Part shown: positions 1 through 9,824 of the stretch, piece by piece | Numbering within the stretch: the stretch's first letter is position 1 | Layout of the letters: the number at the start of each line of letters is the position of its first letter | From: Mycobacterium numidiamassiliense | Lineage (GTDB): Bacteria; Actinomycetota; Actinomycetes; Mycobacteriales; Mycobacteriaceae | Reading direction: 5' to 3' | Assembly (NCBI RefSeq): GCF_900157365.1 | Contig: NZ_FUEZ01000003.1 | Location: forward strand, 992,001-1,056,000 | Length of the DNA: 64,000 nt | The notes under the pieces: model-generated | What the model saw: the letters and a program-made list of their open reading frames with translations, nothing else | Told to the model about the DNA's origin: nothing | Databases searched by the model: none | Made by a program: the position numbers and the translations under genes

Positions 1-942
1 GCCGGCGACCGCGATGCGCGACAGCGCGGCGTTCCATGCCGACGACGCGGCGCTGCGGACGTCCTCGAAGCTCGTGGCGCCCTCGGCTGCCAGGTTTGCC
101 CGCGCTGCGTCGATGCTGACGTAGGAGAGCGCGGTCCGCACCTCGATCGTCGACCCCGCCGGGAACTGCACATAGCCGCCGCTGTAGGGCGAAGCCGCAC
201 CATGCGCTCCGGCATGGACCGCTTCGCCATCCCAGGTGCCGAAGGTGGTGAACGGCTGGCTGAACCTCATCGCGAAATACACGGTGTAGGTGTTTTGCTT
301 GTCGCAGAAGCTGCCGCTGCCCGCCCAGCCGGTGATGGTGGTTTGGTCCTCGCCGATCTGGATGGCCGCGCGGGAGTTGCCCGCCAGCGACGCGCCGGAA
401 CGCACATGGAACAGGGCGGGACGGCCGTTGTGTGGGTAGCTGAACCGGCCGACGCCGGTGCGCGCAGTGGCGGTCAGTTCCGCAGTCACCCCAGTCTCGG
501 GAAACCGCACCGTGTAGTACCCAGGCACGCCACGCTCTGTTTTGTCGTGGGCGATCCGTTCCCAGGCGTTCCAGGGCTGCGAGCCGATCGCGCGGGTGGT
601 CGGCAGCATGGAGATGTCGCCGAATGCGGCACAGCCCACCGAGGCATGGGTCATGCTGAACCCTGTCGCGCGTGGGTTGTCGAAGTTGTAGCCGGCGTAG
701 TTGCCAACGGTGTCCGGCGAATACTGCACCATTCCGAACGGCACGGCGGGGCCAGGGAAGTTGTTGATCTCCCCAACCGTTTCACCGCCCGTGCCGGTCC
801 CAATCAGCGTGTCGACATGAGCCACCGGATTCGCGACAAACGAGGGTTCACCGTCGTATGCGAAAGGCGGAGCCGCCGCCACGAACGTCGCGGACACAGC
901 CGCAACCGCTACCAGCGCGATGAGGGTCCTCGGCGACCGCAT
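1..942 (-). CDS. Secreted GH92-family alpha-mannosidase, N-terminal part, cut by the window edge
   Basis: The first 314 codons of a minus-strand gene run from an ATG at 942 to the left edge with no stop. Residues 1-24 form a secretion signal (two Arg, a hydrophobic core, AAA-type end). The motif VDTLIGTG (43-50) and then [11 protein letters not shown] (68-78) are the opening signature of glycoside hydrolase family 92, calcium-dependent exo-alpha-mannosidases usually over 700 residues long. The catalytic acidic residues lie in the missing C-terminal part, so activity cannot be judged. M. tuberculosis has one such exported protein (Rv0584, from memory). It would act outside the membrane on mannose-containing glycans. 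It is divergent from the nitroreductase at 1078. Confidence 0.85.
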   Translation of the reverse strand, partial: MRSPRTLIALVAVAAVSATFVAAAPPFAYDGEPSFVANPVAHVDTLIGTGTGGETVGEINNFPGPAVPFGMVQYSPDTVGNYAGYNFDNPRATGFSMTHASVGCAAFGDISMLPTTRAIGSQPWNAWERIAHDKTERGVPGYYTVRFPETGVTAELTATARTGVGRFSYPHNGRPALFHVRSGASLAGNSRAAIQIGEDQTTITGWAGSGSFCDKQNTYTVYFAMRFSQPFTTFGTWDGEAVHAGAHGAASPYSGGYVQFPAGSTIEVRTALSYVSIDAARANLAAEGATSFEDVRSAASSAWNAALSRIAVAG

Positions 943-962
943 AGGACTCTCTTACTGCATAA

Positions 963-991
963 CCGTGTCTCGCCGTGGCGTTTCGACACGG
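963..991. promoter_or_regulatory. Inverted repeat between GH92 gene and nitroreductase
   Basis: CCGTGTC (963-969) and GACACGG (985-991) are perfect 7-bp inverted arms with a 15-bp spacer, 21 bp upstream of the GH92 start. They could be a repressor site or a leader hairpin. The sequence alone does not decide which. Confidence 0.35.
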
Positions 992-1065
992 ATCTTCGAG
1001 AACGACGGATTCGACGGCCACACCGGCACACTGAAAACCCCTGCGCCGCGAGGCCGGTTTGGTCG

Positions 1066-1071
1066 TACGGT
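1066..1071 (+). promoter_or_regulatory. Putative -10 element for a leaderless nitroreductase transcript
   Basis: TACGGT matches the mycobacterial TANNNT -10 pattern and ends 6 nt before the ATG at 1078. The transcript would then start at or within 1-2 nt of the start codon, an arrangement common in mycobacteria. No clear -35 or ribosome binding site is visible. Confidence 0.4.
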
Positions 1072-1077
1072 ATTCGC

Positions 1078-1563
1078 ATGGCCGAAGAGTCGTACGCGAT
1101 CGATGCCGGGCACCCACCGTCAGCCCTGCTCAAAATTCTCAACCCGGTACTGGGATTCCTGCTGCGCACGCCGCTCGCCGGGCCGGCACGCAAGCAGCTC
1201 ATGGTGCTGAGCTTCACCGGGCGAAAGTCGGGGCGGGAGTTCACGATTCCGGTGAGCGCCCACCTGATCGACAACGACCTGTATGCGCTGACCGGCGCTG
1301 TATGGAAGCAGAACTTCAGCGGCGGCGCGGACGCCCAGGTCGTCTACGACGGCAAGTCAACCGCCATGCGCGGCGAGCTCATCCGCGACCGCGCCATCGT
1401 CTCGGGTCTCTACCTGAAGTGTGCACAGTCCTATGGCGCGCGCCGGGCCCAGGTGATGATCGGATTGAAATTCCGCGACCAGCGCGTCCCGACGCTCGAG
1501 GAGTTCGCCGAGGCCGTCGACCGCATGAAGTTGTGCGCGATCAAGTTCACCCCGGCGCCGTAA
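1078..1563 (+). CDS. F420-dependent nitroreductase-family protein (DDN/DUF385)
   Basis: This 161-residue protein has the deazaflavin-dependent nitroreductase fold marker [16 protein letters not shown] at residues 44-59, the phosphate-binding strand-loop that holds coenzyme F420. The family (Ddn, Rv3547 relatives) reduces quinones or nitro compounds with F420H2 at the membrane face. The length is normal for the family. The open frame extends upstream to 202, but that part is antisense to the GH92 gene. The ATG at 1078 is chosen because homology begins there and a -10 element lies just before it. Its 3' end overlaps the convergent galK end by 17 bp. A second member of the family is at 39285. 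The substrate is unknown. Confidence 0.85.
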   Translation: MAEESYAIDAGHPPSALLKILNPVLGFLLRTPLAGPARKQLMVLSFTGRKSGREFTIPVSAHLIDNDLYALTGAVWKQNFSGGADAQVVYDGKSTAMRGELIRDRAIVSGLYLKCAQSYGARRAQVMIGLKFRDQRVPTLEEFAEAVDRMKLCAIKFTPAP

Positions 1564-2662
1564 CGAGCGGCCCCGCGCCCGCGGCCGCGTAGGTTCGGGT
1601 GATCACTGGCCGCTCGAACCCGGCCCTACCCACGGCCCGTCGCACCGCCTCGCCGACCACCTCCACCCGATCGATCGGCACCAGCGCGATCACGCAGCCC
1701 CCGAAGCCGCCGCCGGTCATCCGGGCGCCGAGGGCACCCGCGCGAACCGCGGTATCGGCGATCAGGTCGATGTGGGCGGTGGTGATGTCGAAATCGTCGC
1801 GCATCGACGCATGCGAAGCGGTGAAGATCCGGCCCGCCTCGGCGAAGTCCGAATCACTTAGCACAGCAACACAATCGAGCACACGTTGGTTCTCGGTCAA
1901 CACATGACGGGCACGACGGACGTCGACCGGATCGGTCGCCGCGGCCGTAACGGAGGCCAGCACCGAGGGTCCGCGATCGTGAACCTCGCGCAATGACGAC
2001 ACCCCGAGATCAGCGGCCACCCGCTCGCACGATGCACGCCGGGCCGCGTACTCGCCGCCGGCGTGACGATGGCGCGACCGGGAGTCGATCAACAGCAGTG
2101 CGACGCCGCAGCCATCGGGGTCGAAGACCACCGGCTCGACGGTGAGGTCGCGGAAGTCGATGAGCAGGGCCGTCGACGGCGCGCCGAACAGCGATGCCAG
2201 CTGGTCGAGCAAACCCGTTGGGGCGCCGACATAGTCGTTCTCGGCGCGCTGCGCGAGCAGCGCCTGGTCCTTCGCGTCGATGCACGCACCGGTCGCCGAC
2301 GTGATCGCGCCCAGCGTCGCGCATTCCAGCGCCGCCGACGACGACAGGCCCGACCCCATCTCCACGTCGCTGGTGATCGACATCGCGCCGCCCGGCACCG
2401 AGTGACCGGCCTGGCGCAGCGCCCACATCACTCCGGCCACGTAACTCGCCCAGCCGTCCACCTCACCGGGGGCGGTGCCCAGCGGAATGCGCACCGCGCC
2501 GTCCGCGCGGTCGCTGGTCACGGTGATGGCATCGCCGTGATCAGGGGCAAAGCTCGCCACCGTGCGCTGGGGCAGCGCGATCGGCAGTGCGAACCCGAAG
2601 TTGTAGTCGGTGTGCTCGCCGATCAGGTTGATCCGCCCGGGCGCGGCGTAGCGGATCGTCAT
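1547..2662 (-). CDS. galK: Galactokinase
   Basis: GalK phosphorylates alpha-D-galactose at C1 with ATP, the first Leloir step. The 371-residue protein shows the galactokinase signature [13 protein letters not shown] at 9-21, the GHMP-kinase phosphate loop [11 protein letters not shown] near 101-111, and the C-terminal GGGFGGC motif near residue 318. The length is slightly short but normal for actinobacterial GalK. Its ATG overlaps the galT stop as ATGA (2659-2662), so the two are translationally coupled in the order galT-galK. The 3' end overlaps the convergent nitroreductase by 17 bp. No galE is adjacent; a GalE-like epimerase lies at 53026. Confidence 0.95.
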   Translation of the reverse strand: MTIRYAAPGRINLIGEHTDYNFGFALPIALPQRTVASFAPDHGDAITVTSDRADGAVRIPLGTAPGEVDGWASYVAGVMWALRQAGHSVPGGAMSITSDVEMGSGLSSSAALECATLGAITSATGACIDAKDQALLAQRAENDYVGAPTGLLDQLASLFGAPSTALLIDFRDLTVEPVVFDPDGCGVALLLIDSRSRHRHAGGEYAARRASCERVAADLGVSSLREVHDRGPSVLASVTAAATDPVDVRRARHVLTENQRVLDCVAVLSDSDFAEAGRIFTASHASMRDDFDITTAHIDLIADTAVRAGALGARMTGGGFGGCVIALVPIDRVEVVGEAVRRAVGRAGFERPVITRTYAAAGAGPLVTAPG

Positions 2663-3741
2663 CGAAGTTCCCGCAGCCGCCCCGCCACGCTCTCGGGAGT
2701 GACGTCACCGATGAACGCGTCCATCGCCGATTCCGAGGCCGCCAAGTACTTGAGCTTGGTCGCGCTGCGCCGGATCGACATCAGCTCGACGTGAAAGTAG
2801 CCTTCCGCCTGAGCATTGGTGTCGGCGAACTGGTGCAGCGCCGAAATATACGGCAGCGCAGTCGAATACATTCGGTCGAACCGGCCCAACACGTCGAGGT
2901 AGACCTCGGCGAACGCGTCGAGCTCGTCGTCGTTCAAGTCGACGAGGTTGCGCACGAACCTGTTCGGGTAGATGTGCACCTCAACCGGCCAGCGCGCGGC
3001 GAACGGTACGAACGCCGTGAACAGATCGGTGCGCGCGACGATGCGACTGCCGTCGGCGATCTCGCGCGCGAGTAGGTCGGCAAAGAGGTTGTCGCCGTGA
3101 CGCATTCGATGCTCGTGCGCCTGCCCGAGCATCGCGGCGGTGCGCGGCGTCAGATAGGGGTAGCCGTAGATCTGACCGTGCGGGTGGGTCAGCGTCACGC
3201 CGATTTCCTCGCCGCGGTTTTCGAAACAGAACACCTGCTCGATGCCCGGTGCGGCCATCAGGTCAGCGGTGCGGTGCCGCCAGGCCTCGACCACCAGCCG
3301 GGCGTGCGCCGGACGCAATTGCGCGAACGAGCCGGTGTGGTCGCTGGAAAAACAGATCACCTCCGTGCGGCCATGCCCTGGAGCAGACACAAAGCCGTCA
3401 CCGGCGGGCACACCCACCGGCTCACCGGCGCCGGACAGGCTCGGAAACCGGTTCTCGAATACGACGACGTCGTAGTCCGGTGCCGGCACCTCGCTCGTCA
3501 GTCCGGTCGGGCCCGGACACAGCGGGCACTGGTCGGGGGGCGGCTTATAGGTGCGGTCTTGTCGCAGCGCGGCGATGATCACCCACTGCCCGGTCGACCG
3601 GTCGAACCGCAACTGAGACTGGTCGGGGGTGCGCTGCGGCAAGGGCCTGCGATCGGTGACCGGCGCCGGACGATGTCCGGGCAACGCGAAGAACAGCAGC
3701 TCACGGCCATCGGCCAGCTTCGCCCGGGTCGGCGCTGTCAC
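2659..3741 (-). CDS. galT: Galactose-1-phosphate uridylyltransferase
   Basis: GalT swaps UMP between UDP-glucose and galactose-1-phosphate. The protein carries a zinc site CPLC (about residues 72-75 from the chosen start) and the active-site HPHGQ (about 186-190) whose second His is uridylylated. The open frame extends to 3822, but the divergent FUSC gene uses that DNA, and homology starts at [12 protein letters not shown], so a GTG at 3741 is preferred (360 residues). The start remains uncertain because no strong ribosome site precedes it. In M. tuberculosis galT is split into two ORFs (from memory); here it is one intact frame. It is coupled to galK by a 4-nt overlap. Confidence 0.9.
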   Translation of the reverse strand: MTAPTRAKLADGRELLFFALPGHRPAPVTDRRPLPQRTPDQSQLRFDRSTGQWVIIAALRQDRTYKPPPDQCPLCPGPTGLTSEVPAPDYDVVVFENRFPSLSGAGEPVGVPAGDGFVSAPGHGRTEVICFSSDHTGSFAQLRPAHARLVVEAWRHRTADLMAAPGIEQVFCFENRGEEIGVTLTHPHGQIYGYPYLTPRTAAMLGQAHEHRMRHGDNLFADLLAREIADGSRIVARTDLFTAFVPFAARWPVEVHIYPNRFVRNLVDLNDDELDAFAEVYLDVLGRFDRMYSTALPYISALHQFADTNAQAEGYFHVELMSIRRSATKLKYLAASESAMDAFIGDVTPESVAGRLRELR

Positions 3742-3826
3742 GATCTCGAAGACTAGCTTGGCCGCCGCGACGGAGTTCGGGTAACCATGGGGTGTCCCAC
3801 CGATGCGAGGAGGTCCACCCATAGCT

Positions 3827-6022
3827 GTGCTCTACGAACGGGCCCGAAACTGGTTGATCGGGTCTGACCCGGGGCTGCTGCGGCTGCGCATGGCGACTCG
3901 AACCACGGCCGCGCTGGGCTGCTCACTCGCCGTGCTCTCCGTGCTGACCAAAGCGACCGGTCAGCCGCTGACGGTGGCGCTGCTGGGCGTCGTCATCACC
4001 ATGATCGCGGCCCGATCCGTCAACGAGCCGGACCCGCAACAGCAGCGCATCACCATGGCGCTCGTCCCACTGCCCGCGACGGCATCCGTCGTCGCGGCCA
4101 CGTTGCTGGCTCCGCACCCCATCGCCGCCGACGTGGTCTTCGTGGCGGTGGTGTTCGGCGCGGTCTACGTCCGGCGCTTCCAAGCGCGCGGCAGAGCGCT
4201 GGGCATGGTCGCCTTCATGTCCTACTTCATGACCTTGTACCTGCGAGCCGGCCTCGCGGAGCTGCCCTGGTTGATCGCGGCCGTCGTGGTGGGGACGGTG
4301 TGCACGTTCGTGATGAGCACCTACGTGCTGCCCGATCGACCAGAACGCGTGCTGCACGCGACGATTCGGGCGCTGCGGGCGCGGATGGCCATCGTCATCG
4401 ACACTACCGCCGAGGTGGTGCGCACGGGCCGCCTCGATGAACGCCGACGCCGCCAGATGCGGGCCCGCACCATCCGGCTCAACGAGACCGCCCTGATGAT
4501 GCAGGACCAGATCGAAGACAAGTTCAACCCCGCCATGCTCTACCGCGGCGTCAGCGCAGAACAATTGGCGCCGTGGCTGTTCGATGCCGAACTCGCCATC
4601 GAATGGGTCGCCACCGCTGGCCGCCGAGCGGCCGTAATCTCCTCGCAGGATCCCTCGGCGATACCGGACGCGACCCGCGCCGAGATGGTCACGGCGCTCG
4701 CACTGCTGTCACGGGCGATGCGCGCGCCACAGGAGGGCGGCCTTCGGCAGGCTGCGAGCCAGGCTCAACGGGTTCTCGACCACCAGCCGGATAGCGCCAC
4801 CGACGACGAGGGCGACGCCGCGGTGCGCCGCCTTGCGCTGGCAATCATCAACGCGGCCACCGCGACAGCCGAAGTGCGGGCCATCGTCGAGGGCGCCATT
4901 TCCGGGCATACTGCCTCGGTCGAGGCCATCGACAGCGCGCCACCCGCCGATGACGAGCCGCCGGAGCAGGGCCTGCCGCAGACGACCCGGCAAGCCATCC
5001 AGGTGGCCGTCGCCGCCTCGTTGACCATCGTGGCCGGCGAGTTGTTGTCGCCCACTCGCTGGTATTGGGCGGTGATTGCGGCATTCGTGATCTTCGCGGG
5101 CACCAACTCCTGGGCCGAAACGCTCACCAAAGGCTGGCAACGACTGCTCGGCACCGTGCTCGGCGTGCCCTGCGGCGTGCTGGTGGCCACGCTGTTCGCC
5201 GGCGACAAGACGGGATCGCTGGTTGCGATCGTCGTGTGCTTGTTCTGCGCCTTCTATTTCATGACGGTGACCTACAGCCTGATGACGTTCTGGATCACCA
5301 CGATGCTGGCGTTGCTCTACGGTCTGCTCGGCGAATTCTCCCTCGGCGTGCTGATGCTGCGGATCGAGGAGACGGCGATCGGCGCCGTGATCGGCATCGC
5401 CGTAGCCATCGTGGTGCTGCCGACGCATACCCGGACCGCTATCCGCAAGGACACCAAGACGTTTCTGGCCAGCCTGTCGGACCTGATCGACATCTCCACG
5501 GCGACGATGTTCGGCGGTGACGAGACGACCAGCCCGACGGAACGGGCGCGGGAGCTGGACCGCAACCTCCAACAGTTCCGGGTCACCGCCAAGCCGTTGC
5601 TGGCCGGTGTCACCGGCCCGGCCAGCCGGCGAAGCATTCAGCGCGGTCTGCGGATATTCGGCGCGTGCGATCAGTACGGTCGAAGCCTGGCCCGCAACAG
5701 CGAGCGATACCAGGACCCCGTTGGGTCCGAACGGTTGTCGGACGCCTTCATCTCCGCCGCGACACAGACCCGGCGCAACATCGACGCGCTCATCGCGCTC
5801 GTCGACGGCGCCGACGACGTGACCGTCGATTCCGCGACCGACGACCTCGATTCCGCGGAGTGCCGCGCCCGCAATCTCCGCGAGGGTGAACCGCAACTCG
5901 ATATTCGACGGTTCCTCACCGCGGTACACGCGCTCCGCCAGATCGAGCGGTCCATCATCACCGAGGCAATCAACCTCGGTGCCCGCGACGGCCTAAAGGC
6001 CCCGAGTCCGGCGGCACGCTGA
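3827..6022 (+). CDS. FUSC-family membrane protein, putative aromatic/fusaric-acid-type exporter
   Basis: The 731-residue integral membrane protein has two membrane blocks of about six segments each (residues about 20-175 and 395-545), separated and followed by soluble arms. This is the duplicated architecture of the FUSC/YccS/AaeB superfamily, which exports aromatic acids and similar compounds. The open frame begins at 3803, but the GTG at 3827 is preferred because AGGAGG lies at 3808-3813, although the 13-nt spacing is long. It is divergent from galT. The conserved parts include TRWYWAVIAAF at the second block. No substrate can be assigned; nearby P450s make export of an oxidised product one possibility, as inference only. 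Confidence 0.8.
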   Translation: MLYERARNWLIGSDPGLLRLRMATRTTAALGCSLAVLSVLTKATGQPLTVALLGVVITMIAARSVNEPDPQQQRITMALVPLPATASVVAATLLAPHPIAADVVFVAVVFGAVYVRRFQARGRALGMVAFMSYFMTLYLRAGLAELPWLIAAVVVGTVCTFVMSTYVLPDRPERVLHATIRALRARMAIVIDTTAEVVRTGRLDERRRRQMRARTIRLNETALMMQDQIEDKFNPAMLYRGVSAEQLAPWLFDAELAIEWVATAGRRAAVISSQDPSAIPDATRAEMVTALALLSRAMRAPQEGGLRQAASQAQRVLDHQPDSATDDEGDAAVRRLALAIINAATATAEVRAIVEGAISGHTASVEAIDSAPPADDEPPEQGLPQTTRQAIQVAVAASLTIVAGELLSPTRWYWAVIAAFVIFAGTNSWAETLTKGWQRLLGTVLGVPCGVLVATLFAGDKTGSLVAIVVCLFCAFYFMTVTYSLMTFWITTMLALLYGLLGEFSLGVLMLRIEETAIGAVIGIAVAIVVLPTHTRTAIRKDTKTFLASLSDLIDISTATMFGGDETTSPTERARELDRNLQQFRVTAKPLLAGVTGPASRRSIQRGLRIFGACDQYGRSLARNSERYQDPVGSERLSDAFISAATQTRRNIDALIALVDGADDVTVDSATDDLDSAECRARNLREGEPQLDIRRFLTAVHALRQIERSIITEAINLGARDGLKAPSPAAR

Positions 6023-6104
6023 TTTCCGCAACCATCGACGTCGCGCCGGACCGGGGCTAGCATCTCGTAACAACCGCCGCCGCAACGTCGCGAGGAGCAG
6101 GCCC

Positions 6105-7355
6105 ATCGCTACTCCGAATCTTCCGCCCGGGTTCGACTTCACCGACCCCGACATCTACGCCCGCCGACTACCGGTGCAGGAGTTGGCCGAGCTGCGCCGT
6201 GCGGCGCCGATCTGGTGGAACGAGCAGCCACTCGATCAGGGCGGATTCGGTGACGGTGGGTACTGGGTGGTCAGCAAGCACCGCGATATCCGCGAGGCCT
6301 CGCTGCGCTGCGATGTCTTCTCGTCGGCCGCGAAGTCCATCGTGCCGCGCTATCCGGAAGACCAGGCGGCGGGCCAGATCGAGGCCGGGCGGGCGTCGAT
6401 GATCATGATGGACGATCCCGAACACAGCCGGTTACGCAAGATCGTCTCCCGCGCCTTCACACCGCGTGCCGTCGACCGGCTGCGCGCCGACCTCGCGGAG
6501 CGAGCGCGGGAGATCATCAGCCAGGCGGCAACGGACGGCCCGGGCGACTTCGTCCGCCAGGTCGCCTGCAAGTTGCCGCTCGAGGCCATCGCCAGCCTGC
6601 TCGGGGTGCCGCTCGAGGACTACGACAAGCTGTTCGACTGGTCGAACAACATGATCGGCAGTGACGACCCCGAGTTCGCCGACAAGGACTCGTTGACCGC
6701 TGCGGCCGAATTGATGTGGTACGCAATGCAATTGGCGGCGCAGAAGGCCGAGAACCCCGCCGATGACATCGTCACGGCGTTGGTCAGGGCCGACGCCGAC
6801 GGGCAACGGCTCTCCGATGCCGAATTCGGCATGTTTGTGGTCACGCTCGCCGTCGCCGGCAACGAGACGACCCGCAACTCGATCACGCAGGGCATGATGG
6901 CCTTCACCGAGAACCGGGACCAGTGGGAGCTTTTCAAGGCGCAGCGGCCCAAGACCGCGGCCGACGAGATCATCCGCTGGGCCACCCCGATCACCGCATT
7001 CCAGCGCACCGCGCTGGTGGATACGGAGCTCGGCGGGGTGCGGATCGAGACGGGCCAGCGGTTGGCGTTGTTCTACCGCTCGGCCAACTTCGACGAAGAG
7101 GTCTTCGACGACCCGTACACCTTCGACATCTCGCGCAGCCCCAACCCGCACCTCGGGTTCGGGGGCACCGGTGCGCATTATTGCATCGGAGCCAACCTGG
7201 CTCGCATGACGATCGACCTGATGTTCAACGCGATCGCCGACCACGCACCCGACCTGGCCGCGGCAGGAGAGCCCGAGCGACTGCGGTCACCGTTCATCAA
7301 CGGCATCAAGCACTGGCAGGTCGACTACCAGCGCGCCCACCCGGTGCCGCAGTAG
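6105..7355 (+). CDS. Cytochrome P450, CYP125-like, with apparent ATC start codon
   Basis: This P450 closely resembles CYP125, the enzyme that oxidises the terminal carbon of cholesterol or cholestenone side chains. It has an I-helix oxygen motif AGNETTR (about 251-257), the K-helix EIIR (about 288-291) and a heme loop FGGTGAHYCIG with Cys360. The conserved N-terminus (LPPGFDFTDPDIY) begins at 6120, but no ATG, GTG or TTG exists in frame upstream. A GAGGAG ribosome site at 6092-6097 sits 7 nt before ATC at 6105, so ATC is taken as the start (416 residues). The first canonical start, GTG 6174, would delete conserved sequence. It is the only CYP125-type gene here and is not in a recognisable cholesterol cluster. 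Confidence 0.85.
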   Translation: MATPNLPPGFDFTDPDIYARRLPVQELAELRRAAPIWWNEQPLDQGGFGDGGYWVVSKHRDIREASLRCDVFSSAAKSIVPRYPEDQAAGQIEAGRASMIMMDDPEHSRLRKIVSRAFTPRAVDRLRADLAERAREIISQAATDGPGDFVRQVACKLPLEAIASLLGVPLEDYDKLFDWSNNMIGSDDPEFADKDSLTAAAELMWYAMQLAAQKAENPADDIVTALVRADADGQRLSDAEFGMFVVTLAVAGNETTRNSITQGMMAFTENRDQWELFKAQRPKTAADEIIRWATPITAFQRTALVDTELGGVRIETGQRLALFYRSANFDEEVFDDPYTFDISRSPNPHLGFGGTGAHYCIGANLARMTIDLMFNAIADHAPDLAAAGEPERLRSPFINGIKHWQVDYQRAHPVPQ

Positions 7356-7390
7356 GGCGACCAATCCCAGCGGGCGTACGCTTCCATAAA

Positions 7391-7457
7391 AATGTATGGC
7401 CAGCATCGGGTCCCGGCACCGCATATCGTTGACATCGGTGCAGCGCGGCCATACATT
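7391..7457 (+). promoter_or_regulatory. SigA-type promoter flanked by an 11-bp inverted repeat
   Basis: TTGACA at 7429-7434 and TACATT at 7452-7457 are separated by exactly 17 bp, a near-ideal housekeeping promoter for the P450 at 7514. AATGTATGGCC (7391-7401) and GGCCATACATT (7447-7457) are perfect inverted arms 45 bp apart, and the right arm covers the -10 element. An inner pair GCACCG/CGGTGC also occurs. The layout suggests a repressor site, perhaps looping, but no adjacent regulator gene is visible. Confidence 0.6.
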
Positions 7458-7513
7458 GGCTCAGAGTTGTCCACGCGCTCCGCGCCCCGCGCTTCCGCGC
7501 TAAGGAGACCGTC

Positions 7514-8749
7514 ATGACCGTAGGTACAGCTCCCGCAAGCGTTTTCGACTCCGATCTGCCGACCCTCGACTACGCAGCGGAGGAGAGTCCGGCCGAGGTC
7601 TACCCTCGCCTGCGCGCAGCGCAGCGGGAAGCGCCGATAGCGATCGGGCCGTTCGGGCCCGAAGTGCTGTCGTACCGCCTGGTCCGTTCCGTGCTGCGCG
7701 ACACCCGCTTCCAAATCCCACCCGGGATAAACCTCCTCTCCCAGGGCATCACATCCGGCCCACTGTGGGACAAGGTGGTCAACAGCCTGCTGTGCATCGA
7801 GGGGGACACCCACCATCGGCTGCGCAGTCTGACGTCCAAGGCATTCACGCCGAGAGCGACCCTGCGCCTGCACGACACCATGGTCGAGGTGATGAACGCG
7901 TTGGTCGATCGGGTTGGCGACGCGGGCCGCTGCGACGTCGTCACCGACCTCGCGCGCCCCTATCCGGTTCCGATCATCTGCGCGCTGCTCGGCGCACCCC
8001 GCGAGGATTGGGAACAGTTCTCCTGTTGGGCCGACGACGTTTTCAAGGTCTTCACCTTCACCATCGACGTGCGCGAGGTGGAGCCCGCCGCCATGCGCGC
8101 ATGGCGAGAGCTCGACGACTATATCGACGACATGGTCGCCAGGCGCCGGCACAGCCTGACCGACGACCTGCTTTCCGACTTGATTCGGGCCGAGGACGAC
8201 GGTGACCGCCTCAGCACCGCCGAGCTGCGCATGCTCGCGGGCGGCCTGCTGCTGGCGGGCACCGACACGACCCGCAATCAGGTGGCCGCCTCGGTGCATG
8301 TGCTGTGCGAGCACCCAGAGCAGTGGGAGTTACTCAGGGAGCGACCCGAATTGGCGATGCCGGCCGTCGAGGAAACGATGCGTCACTCGCCGATCGCGTG
8401 CGGAACCCTGCGCATGGTGACCCAAGACGTCGAGCTCGACGGCTATATTTTCCCGGCAGGCACCCACGTGTTAGTGAATACCGCTGCGGCCAACCGCGAT
8501 CCAACGATCTACGACGATCCGGATCGCGTCGATATCACCCGCGAAGGGGCCCCCGCGATCCTGACCTTCGGCGGTGGAGTCCACTACTGCCTTGGCGCCA
8601 ACCTGGCCAGGCGGGAGATCGCCGAAGCGCTCAACGTGCTCGCCCAGCGGCTGAAAAACCCGCGCACCGCCGGACCGGTTCCGTGGAAGCCCATGGTGAG
8701 CCTGAGCGGGCCGAAGAGTTTGCCCATCGAATTCGAAGTGGCCCGATAG
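7514..8749 (+). CDS. Cytochrome P450
   Basis: The 411-residue heme monooxygenase has the I-helix AGTDTTR (about 238-244), the K-helix EETMR (276-280) and the heme loop FGGGVHYCLG with Cys349. It lacks a signal or membrane anchor, so it is a soluble class I P450 needing a ferredoxin and a reductase that are not in this window. The ATG at 7514 is well placed behind AAGGAG at 7502-7507, below the strong promoter at 7429-7457. It is only distantly similar to the P450 just upstream, so the two are not a recent duplication. CYP family and substrate are not recognised. Confidence 0.9.
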   Translation: MTVGTAPASVFDSDLPTLDYAAEESPAEVYPRLRAAQREAPIAIGPFGPEVLSYRLVRSVLRDTRFQIPPGINLLSQGITSGPLWDKVVNSLLCIEGDTHHRLRSLTSKAFTPRATLRLHDTMVEVMNALVDRVGDAGRCDVVTDLARPYPVPIICALLGAPREDWEQFSCWADDVFKVFTFTIDVREVEPAAMRAWRELDDYIDDMVARRRHSLTDDLLSDLIRAEDDGDRLSTAELRMLAGGLLLAGTDTTRNQVAASVHVLCEHPEQWELLRERPELAMPAVEETMRHSPIACGTLRMVTQDVELDGYIFPAGTHVLVNTAAANRDPTIYDDPDRVDITREGAPAILTFGGGVHYCLGANLARREIAEALNVLAQRLKNPRTAGPVPWKPMVSLSGPKSLPIEFEVAR

Positions 8750-8780
8750 TCATCCATTGCCGTTGCGCGTAGGGTCTTCA

Positions 8781-9767
8781 ATGGTGAAAGCGCGCAAGAC
8801 ATCCGACGGTGCGGTGCCGGTCTCACCGGACAACTTCGCCCACGCCGAGAGTGACCTGTATTTCGGCAATATCGTGAGAGACGGCGGGGTCGGCAGATTC
8901 AAGCACATCCGGGAGCTCACACCGCTGGATAAGCAGTTCGTCATTCGCTCGAATCGCGACACGCTGTACTCGGCCGGCGTCTTCGACCTCGACGCCGGAC
9001 CGGTCACGGTGTCGCTCCCCGACCCCAACGGTCGATTCATGTCAATGCAGGTGATCACCGAAGACCACTACGTGCCCGCCGTGTTCTATGGACAGGGCGA
9101 TCACACCCTGACCCGCGCCGAGATCGGTACGCGGTATGTCATGGTGGTCATTCGCATCCTGGTCAATCCCAACGATGATGCCGACATCGAACAAGTCCAT
9201 GCGCTGCAAGATGCCGTCGCGGTTGCGCAGAAAGAGGCGGGCAGCTTTGAAATCCCGAAGTGGGATCCCGTCAGCCAGAAGGCCGTAAGGGATGCACTTA
9301 ATCAACTCGCCGCCACGTTGCCGGAATTCTCGGGGATGTTCGGCACCAAAGACAACACCGACCCGGTCCGCCGGCTGATCGGCGCGGCAACGGGATGGGG
9401 CGGAAACCCCGAAACAGATGCCACGTACCTGAGCTTCCATCCGGCCAACAACGACGGCACCACCGGCTACCAACTGACGGTGGGCCAGGTTCCCGTCGAC
9501 GGGTTCTGGTCGGTCACCGTCTACAACAAGGACGGCTACTTCTCCCCCAATCCGCAGAACGCCTATTCGCTGAACAACGTCACCGCCCAGCGTGACCCCG
9601 ACGGCACCATCACCATCCAGTTCGGCGGCCGCGATAGCGAATCAGCAAACTGCTTGCCGATCACGCCCGGGTGGAACTACCTCGTCCGGCTGTATCGACC
9701 GCACGAGGCGATCCTCAACGGTGAGTGGACATTCCCTGAAGCCCAGCCGCTTGCATCGAGTTCCTGA
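8781..9767 (+). CDS. DUF1254/DUF1214-domain protein
   Basis: The 328-residue protein begins with a DUF1254 segment (DNFAHAESDLYF, then NRDTLYSAGVFDL at about 55-70) and ends with a DUF1214 segment (VDGFWSVTVYNKDGYFSPN, about 235-255, and YLVRLYRPHEAILNGEW near the end). Proteins of this two-domain type are widespread and have no established reaction. The ATG at 8781 is preferred over an upstream TTG at 8757. No signal peptide is seen. It follows the P450 by 31 bp on the same strand, so they may share a transcript. The function is unknown. Confidence 0.8.
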   Translation: MVKARKTSDGAVPVSPDNFAHAESDLYFGNIVRDGGVGRFKHIRELTPLDKQFVIRSNRDTLYSAGVFDLDAGPVTVSLPDPNGRFMSMQVITEDHYVPAVFYGQGDHTLTRAEIGTRYVMVVIRILVNPNDDADIEQVHALQDAVAVAQKEAGSFEIPKWDPVSQKAVRDALNQLAATLPEFSGMFGTKDNTDPVRRLIGAATGWGGNPETDATYLSFHPANNDGTTGYQLTVGQVPVDGFWSVTVYNKDGYFSPNPQNAYSLNNVTAQRDPDGTITIQFGGRDSESANCLPITPGWNYLVRLYRPHEAILNGEWTFPEAQPLASSS

Positions 9768-9824
9768 GGCTCTATTCTGACCGGGACCGGGTGACCGCGA
9801 CCACGGATCGGCAGGTATCGGATC

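Noticed and set aside
202..1563. 453-residue plus-strand frame as one gene
   Set aside because: Its first 292 codons are antisense to the GH92 gene, which has a signal peptide and family motifs. Only the part from 1078 is homologous to nitroreductases.
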